Source: Papaver somniferum (lineage: Eukaryota; Streptophyta; Magnoliopsida; Ranunculales; Papaveraceae). From it: a DNA stretch of 64,000 nt. The notes under the pieces were generated by a model, which saw nothing but the letters and a program-made list of their open reading frames with translations, ran no database searches and was not told the DNA's origin. The stretch covers positions 134,255,939 to 134,319,938 of the forward strand of contig NC_039359.1 in the NCBI RefSeq assembly GCF_003573695.1, given 5' to 3'. The position numbers and the translations under genes are program-made. This document shows, one piece after another, positions 58,033-64,000 of the stretch (position 1 is the first letter of the stretch; the number at the start of each line of letters is the position of its first letter).

Positions 58033-61000
58033 TGTAAGGACCCTCAAGCTCGTCAACGCTTTTGGACCAGTCAAGAGACGATTAAGCCGCTAATGACTCG
58101 ACTAATTAGAGATGAACCTTATTTCATAGATATTAATCTAACAACGATCTTGATACGATATTGGTACCGATGGATAGATCTCGAAAAGTTATGCGGAATG
58201 GGCTACTCGAACGTGTCATTCTGATACCGGACGAAGAAGATATCATCAGATTTGTATGAAGGGAAAATCAGCTATTTTTTACCCTTATCCCTTTGTTGAT
58301 CGTAGAGAAACTCATTTTTATTTTATTCTTCTCCTTCTTCTTTCTTTTTCTCCTCTGGTTCTTCTCCCCTCCTCTCTGTTGATTTCAGTCTCATTAATTT
58401 GATATTCTTCTGATCGAGAAATTCTCGTAGACGTTGTTAGCTTGATGATATGAGGAAGGAGGTCATGTTACTGAAGATGATTGAGTTCTGGAAACAACAG
58501 AGTTTTGGGTAAGTTAAATTAAGGTTTTGTAATTTTTTGAAATTTCTTTATGAAGTTGTTTTCATTTAATCGATTATAGAGTGGGTTTGCTGTTAATTGA
58601 AGTATAGAAAGATTTATGGGGTTTAATTTTAGTTTCATAGTAAATCAAATCAGGAATTAGGGCTCACGGGTTTGAGCTGTTCATGTAGAATCACAGATGA
58701 AGAAGATGAATTAAATGGTGATTGGAATTGAATTGTTAATTTAGAGTGTTGTTGTGAAAAAGGTTTATGTGTATGATGTTAGGGTTTGAGTTTGAGAAGA
58801 TGAAGATGAATGGAATTGCAAGAGTTTGTATTGCTGTTTAAGTGATTGGGTTTGGATGATACATGATTTGTTGCTTTGTGGGGTTGAGTTTCAGATGAAG
58901 GTGGTGGTGTTACAATGGTGGCTCATATAAATCAGTGTTGTGGAAGTTACCAGTGGAGCTGCAGATTATAATGGTGCTGGTGGTTTTGGATTATATGTGT
59001 GTGTGAATTGGGGGAATGTGTAGACATGGGTCTGGTACTGGTACTGCAGGTATTGATGAAGAAGTTTTGTTGGTCATGAGGGCCTTAACTGAAGTTATGG
59101 AAGTGATGAAGAATGAGATTAACTGAGTAAGGGTGGTGCTAATGCAATGAGAGTTGTAGTTGAGCTTCAGGTGTTGTTGAATAAGATAGTATGGAGGTGT
59201 GTCACAAAGGTTAAGACTGAAGAAGCTGTTGGTGATCAATTACAGGGCAACTAGTAGAAGTATGAATTATGGATGCTTCGATTGCAACTGAAGCTGAGAC
59301 TACAGATGGAGCAAAGGTTGTGCAGGGTTCAAGTGATGTAGGTGGTATGACTGAAACGGAGCAGAGTCGCCAATGAGTATTGCAGCTGGGTTTGTGATGA
59401 ATTCTGGACTTACAATTCATGAAGTAGCGTATGTGTATGATGATGATGGACCTGAATTGGATTGTTGCAATGGTGGTGCTGACACTGGTGGTTAGGATGT
59501 TGCAGGAATGAAGGTGCTGGCGAAGTTAAATGCTACGAGTTAGAATTGCAGGGTAATGGTTTGGTTAGTGCAAGGCTTTTCAGAATGGGGATGGACAATG
59601 GAAATTGGGGTTGTAAACATTGATATGGATGCTATGTATATTGAGCTGAACTTATAGATGTAATCAAGTTGCAGCTCATGGAGTCATGGGAATATAGTAT
59701 TGATTTGAATCAATGAAGAGATGATTAAACTATGTATCTTGGCAAGAGTTAGAAATGCATCATTTGAGTCTTGTTTTGTTTGTGTGTTGCATTAGTAATT
59801 TGCCTGATATTCATTCCTGTCAGTCTAGTTGATTTTTCCGACTTAGATCATCTGACTGAGTTGAATCAGTCTAACCCTGAGTTGACTCTTTTGACTTAAC
59901 CATTGACTAGACCTTGGCTTGACATTGGACTTTAACTGTTAAGTGACCATTTGACTTTTAGTTTGACAGTTAGTTGACCATAATGGGCCAGATTGTTGGG
60001 CTTAGGGCCAGCTTTTCTTCTATGATGATTTGGACCCTTAAGGTCCGAATTAGCTTTCGATTCTTTCTATAAAGTTGTAGATGCTCATAAGACATATCTA
60101 ATGCACTATAGAACCAATCTAATTGGGTTAGTAAACTTTTAGATAAATTAAAGGTATAGAATAATAAGATGTAGAACCATAAATGGATTTAGATTCATTA
60201 GATAGATCACTTAGCCTATAATTAGAGAATTGTATGAGATTATTGTTGTGAGCCTTTTGGCTAATTTCTTGAGTGCTTGTGTGATTAACAGTTAGTGTTT
60301 ATTAACACCGGTCGATTCAAAGGATGAACCAGTGGTTTGAGAATCTCAAGGTAGGCGAGGCTTGTCATCAAATCAGGTGGGAACCCTGTAACCTTCTTGT
60401 AATCATTGAGATTTCTTTTTATCTGCGAGCATGATGTGTTTTTAATATTAGTATGTACAATGTTTGCAATGAATGTAAATATGTGTGTAATATGTGTTGT
60501 GTGAATCCCCCACAAGGAGTGACCGTGTTTCCCCACGGCTTCTTGTTAAGTTCTATGTAGGCCGGGGAAAGCCGGTTGAATATTACACACTTTACATTTT
60601 TAGTAGACCGGGGAAAGCCGGTTAAATATTACGCACTTTACTTTTATATCTTAGTAGACCGGGGAAGGCGGTTATATATTACACACTTTACTTTTATATC
60701 TTAGTAGACCGGGGAAAGTCGGTTAAATATTACGCACTTTACTTTTTATATCTATAGTAGGTCGGGGTAAGCCGGTTGAATATTATATATACTATTTTAA
60801 TTTGGAGAATTCACTCGTGTGCATATTACGTTTGTTAGTCTAACTATCGGGCCTTGATGGTAAGAACTGTGATGCATGTTAGTGATTACTTGAATGTTAT
60901 TTGTTTCCTTTGGGCACCCCTTTGGGATGATGTGCTCACTCGTTCCCACTTCAGTTTCAGTAATCATAAGAAATGGTGCACGTGAAGAAATTCGTTCTTA

Positions 61001-61244
61001 GTGAACTGAAGATGTTTACTTATCTTTTTTATATGTATTCTTTCTTTCTCTGTAAACAACACATTATTATATTCATAGCACTCGAGAGACTTTCTTTTAT
61101 ATAATCTCAGAGAGAGTTTGTTTTCTTTTTCTTGTTGTTAGTGTTATATGTAATTATGATTCTTAAAATCGGTAAACTAGGTTTGATGCTTCAATTAGGT
61201 TGTAATCCTTTTATCTAAGCAGGTGTCTAGGTTAGGGCGTCACA
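58033..61244 (+). mobile_element. Solo LTR, 3212 bp, gypsy/chromovirus-like
   Basis: Starts TGTAAGGACCC and ends GGTTAGGGCGTCACA, flanked by CACAT on both sides (58028-58032 and 61245-61249). Removing it rejoins ...TCTAACACAT/CTAGATCAAC... with no gap. Text such as GTGCTCACTCGTTCCCACTT near 60931 and CCCACAAGGAGTGACC near 60509 is typical of long Tekay/Del-type LTRs in plus orientation (family recall). No internal genes remain, so it formed by LTR-LTR recombination. Confidence 0.85.
60560..60800. repeat. Tandem repeat in the solo LTR, ~50-bp unit, five copies
   Basis: GACCGGGGAAAGCCGGTTAA followed by ATATTACGCACTTTAC recurs with unit starts at 60560, 60606, 60657, 60707 and 60761. Each has a CCGG...CCGG core. 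Confidence 0.92.
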
Positions 61245-61249
61245 CACAT

Positions 61250-62105
61250 CTAGATCAACTATGATGAAAAATCAATCATGAAATATAATCAAATAAATCT
61301 AATTGTGTTTCATAGAGTTGTTCAATTGTTGACAATCACATAGAAGTATATATGATCCAATTGAAGCAAAATAGGAATTATTTGTAATGTACAAAGTACA
61401 AGAATAAGTTCATGAACATTAAGCCACGGTTTGCAAATATTGGATTCCTTATTTCATAAATGTATTTGTTCATGAGTTTGAGAACATACTTGACCGATTT
61501 TAGAACTTCAACCACTCATTTTGCAAACGGGTACCCAAGATAAAGTTCCGGACTTTGGTCTTGTCCAACAATTTGCAAAAGGGTACGCAAACTGTCGTCA
61601 TAGGCCTAACTCAGGTAGAACCGTTCGCATACTGGTATGCAAACTTGGTTTCCGTACTTCTCAGTTAAAACCGTTCGCATACTGGTATGCAAACTTGGTT
61701 TCCAGACCTGAATAGTGCCAACACAGTTTGTACACTAAGTACTCATACTGTGATGTTTTGCAGACAAGGGTTTTAGTTTTAAACTCCCATTTCAATCATT
61801 GAAACATTCTTAGAAGACGATGATGGATGTCTCACACAAACCATTAGCTTATAAGCAATTTTAAAGTGATCGAATGTTCACTACGAAACATTCCAAGTTG
61901 ACATCAAATGATTATCTCACACAAATCATGTAAGATGTTTCAAGGAAATTTCCACATGATCATCTTTTGACTTATTATTTAGTTTCCAACGAATAAATTA
62001 TTTCCAACTAAACTCGTCAAGAATAATGATGAATGTAGCTAAAGCAAAAAGCTACCAACACATATTTCGAGAAATAAATAAGTACCCAACACATATTTCG
62101 AGATC
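61250..62105. repeat. Repeat flank, right of the solo LTR, with TTCGCATACTGGTATGCAAA copies
   Basis: Non-coding. CCGTTCGCATACTGGTATGC with 13 following bases is perfectly duplicated at a 50-bp step (61621 and 61671). Weaker relatives (TTTGCAAACGGGTACCC) precede it. The style resembles the GTACGCGTAC arrays in the 4-kb modules. Confidence 0.7.
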
Positions 62106-62109
62106 AGTC

Positions 62110-63600
62110 ACCACTTTCTTCCTATAAATTTACATAAATCCACGAGGGTTTTAAACTATATCTCAGTACCCAACGGACATAGCCCACGATCTACATTTTC
62201 TTCAGGATCAAGGTATACTCCACTGCGTTCTGAAGAGTCCTCTAAAGAATTTACTTATGATGATCCTATGGAACATGATCATGACGTATCAAATTTTTCG
62301 GTTGAGGGAACTACAAGAAGCATGCAGGAGAATGCAGTGGTTGAGAATTTACACGTAGTGAAGAATGATGATGGCGCAGAGGCAGTAGATAAAACTGTGA
62401 ATTCCTTCGTCAATCTTGCTATATCTGTGGTCATATAATTGATAATAATATAAAGTATTCGAAGGAGAAAATGACTCACTTGGTTCTGAAATTTAAGGAA
62501 AGATTCAAACCAACTAGGGATGAGGAAGAAGTTATCGAGGAACATACTGTCAATGAGGTAGTTGAAACAAATCCCCTATTGGAAGTTGAAGAAAAATTTT
62601 TGTAAGGGAGTTGGAGCCTGCTAATGGATTTTAAAATCCTAAACTGGAATGTTAGAGGTTTGAACAACTTTGATAAAATAAAAGCTCTAAAGAACGCTAT
62701 TGCTTCTCAGAGATGTGCCATTTTTTTAATTCAAGAAACCAAGATCATGAAATTTTCAAGATGGTTTATAAGATAACTACGGTATGACTATAACTTTTAC
62801 TGAGTTTATATCCCATCAACTGGAGCCAGTCGTGGTCTCCTATCGATATGGGACGGCAACAAATTTCTGAAGGAGGCAGAGGGGATTGGGTACAACAAAA
62901 TATCCATAATTCTATCTAATAGGGTTAACAGATATAAGTGGGATATCATAAATGCTTACAGTCCCTGTGAGTATAAGCCTAGAGCCGAATTCTGGGAGGA
63001 TATGAAGGAAGTTAGAATATGTTGGGAAGGTCCAATATGTTTCGCTGGAAATTTCAATTCTGTAAGGTCGGATGAGAAGAGAAACAAATGTACTAGTGAT
63101 AGTAGGAATTATGCTTTTTTAAACAATTTTATATTGCTGCAGGAACTGGTGGGTCAACCGTTAATTGGAGGATATTTTGCACGGTCTAATAAGCAACAAG
63201 ACCCTATTCTCTGTAGATTGGATATATTTTTGTTCAGTGTATAGTTTGATGAAGCGTTCCCTAATGCTTTACAAATTATTCTAACAAGAAAAATATCGGA
63301 TCACAATCCTATAATGGTTATTACTTGTCCAACTACAGGAAGCAGACCTTATTTTAAGTTGGAAAGAAGTTGGACAGATCAAAAGGATTTTAAAATTAAT
63401 GTGAAGACTTGGTGGGACACTATGGAGTTTAGTGGTAGTGCGAGTTCAGTCTTTTTCTTACAGCCGCAAAACCTAAAGCTTTTCATTAAACCTTGGGGTT
63501 TACATGAATATGGGTCTATGAGTCGAGAGAAGAAGCTCTTAACTGATAAAATAAGTGAGTTAAGTTTATTGGAGGAGCAGGGTGTTTGATGGGATATTTT
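62110..63600 (+). pseudogene. LINE (L1-type) fragment: ORF1 tail and ORF2 endonuclease domain
   Basis: ORF2 starts at ATG 62624 (MDFKILNWNVRGLN). It keeps one frame to about 63590 but has TAA and TGA between 62768 and 62805 and TAG near 63242. Apurinic endonuclease motifs: NWNVRG, FLIQETK, AYSP, FAGNFNSVRSDEKR, where the usual GDFN is GNFN (an Asp lost), and SDHNPI at the end. Upstream (about 62200-62604) an acidic broken frame ending LLEVEEKFL-stop looks like an ORF1 tail. The element stops soon after LLEEQG, before the RT domain, so it is 3'-truncated or interrupted at ~63590. Confidence 0.88.
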
Positions 63601-64000
63601 ATTATGCTGCAGGTGCACGGCTGTCAAAAGGACAATATACAGATGCGGGTTCGTTCCACATGGACTAAATTTGTTACCTTCAATTTCTAATTAAATAAAG
63701 TGAGAAAGAAATAATATAAGATAAAAAATTAATTAAGATAAATAAATAAGAAAAGAAAAACCTAGGGATCCAACAATCCACCACTATTATGTGTAAATCA
63801 TCCAACATTTCTCTATAATACTTTTCTCATTAGCACAAGACGATTTAGGAAACGAGTACGTCTCGGATGATAAAGCTTTATAATCAATAAAATTCTCAAA
63901 ATACTAATAACTCTACCCATTTAGATGCTGGTCTCTAATTAAAAAATAACTACAAAGAAAGCAAGCATGAGGACGTATGAATAGAACTATTATCGTTAAC
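63601..64000. other. Unassigned repeat-like DNA to the window edge
   Basis: Contains TGCGGGTTCGTTCCACATGG and AT-rich text of the kind found in non-coding parts of plant LTR elements. It begins where the LINE homology ends; ends not visible. Confidence 0.4.

Overview
The window is nuclear DNA of a flowering plant. Genes have introns and plant family signatures, intergenic DNA is AT-rich, and most of the sequence is layered transposable elements. Protein similarities point to a eudicot. Some non-coding repeat text (the 4-kb modules at 45.7-57.9 kb) resembles repeats I associate with poppies and relatives (Ranunculales), but that is recall, not proof. There is no bacterial operon, CRISPR array or origin.

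Layout. 1-2.1 kb: broken reverse-transcriptase gene with a restriction-enzyme-like nuclease end; 2.15-2.43 kb: fragment of a WRKY transcription-factor gene; 3.0-3.4 kb: Tourist/Harbinger-type MITE. 5.7-11.75 kb: an aldo-keto reductase gene in at least seven exons, damaged by a stop, a frameshift and lost splice sites; its 4.4-kb intron holds a Stowaway MITE, tandem repeats and a TRIM-like element. 11.75-16.6 kb: gene-poor. 16.6-19.9 kb (minus): the only clearly intact cellular gene, an LRR receptor-like protein close to SKM1 (At2g25790) with a kinase domain that has lost its catalytic residues. 20.5-22.4 kb: PIF/Harbinger-like element with 3-bp TSD and a Myb/SANT-like gene. 23.4-24.8 kb: Mutator-like element with a 9-bp TSD. 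25.5-26.2 kb: a second TRIM-like element. 29.8-31.6 kb: two hAT elements, each with a perfect 8-bp TSD, inside one GCTAGC-rich repeat tract. 32.5-34.4 kb: LINE RNase H tail.

36.2 kb: Stowaway MITE. 37.3-41.8 kb: a DUF1677 gene split by a complete Copia insertion (LTRs and AAGAA TSD visible, most of gag missing). 42.2-45.5 kb: GC-rich minisatellite, tandem repeats, minus-strand LINE fragments, a dynein light chain exon fragment and a Helitron-type 3' end. 45.7-57.9 kb: two ~4.1-kb direct repeats about 8 kb apart with an LTR remnant between them. 58.03-61.24 kb: solo LTR (TG...CA, TSD CACAT). 62.1-63.6 kb: LINE endonuclease pseudogene.

Expected output is small: one LRR receptor-like pseudokinase on the minus strand, and possibly a Myb-like transposon protein. 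Everything else looks broken or non-coding. The main interest is the insertion history (five new TSD-supported class II or LTR insertions, a gene knocked out by Copia, and gene fragments next to transposon ends), not a new biochemical system.
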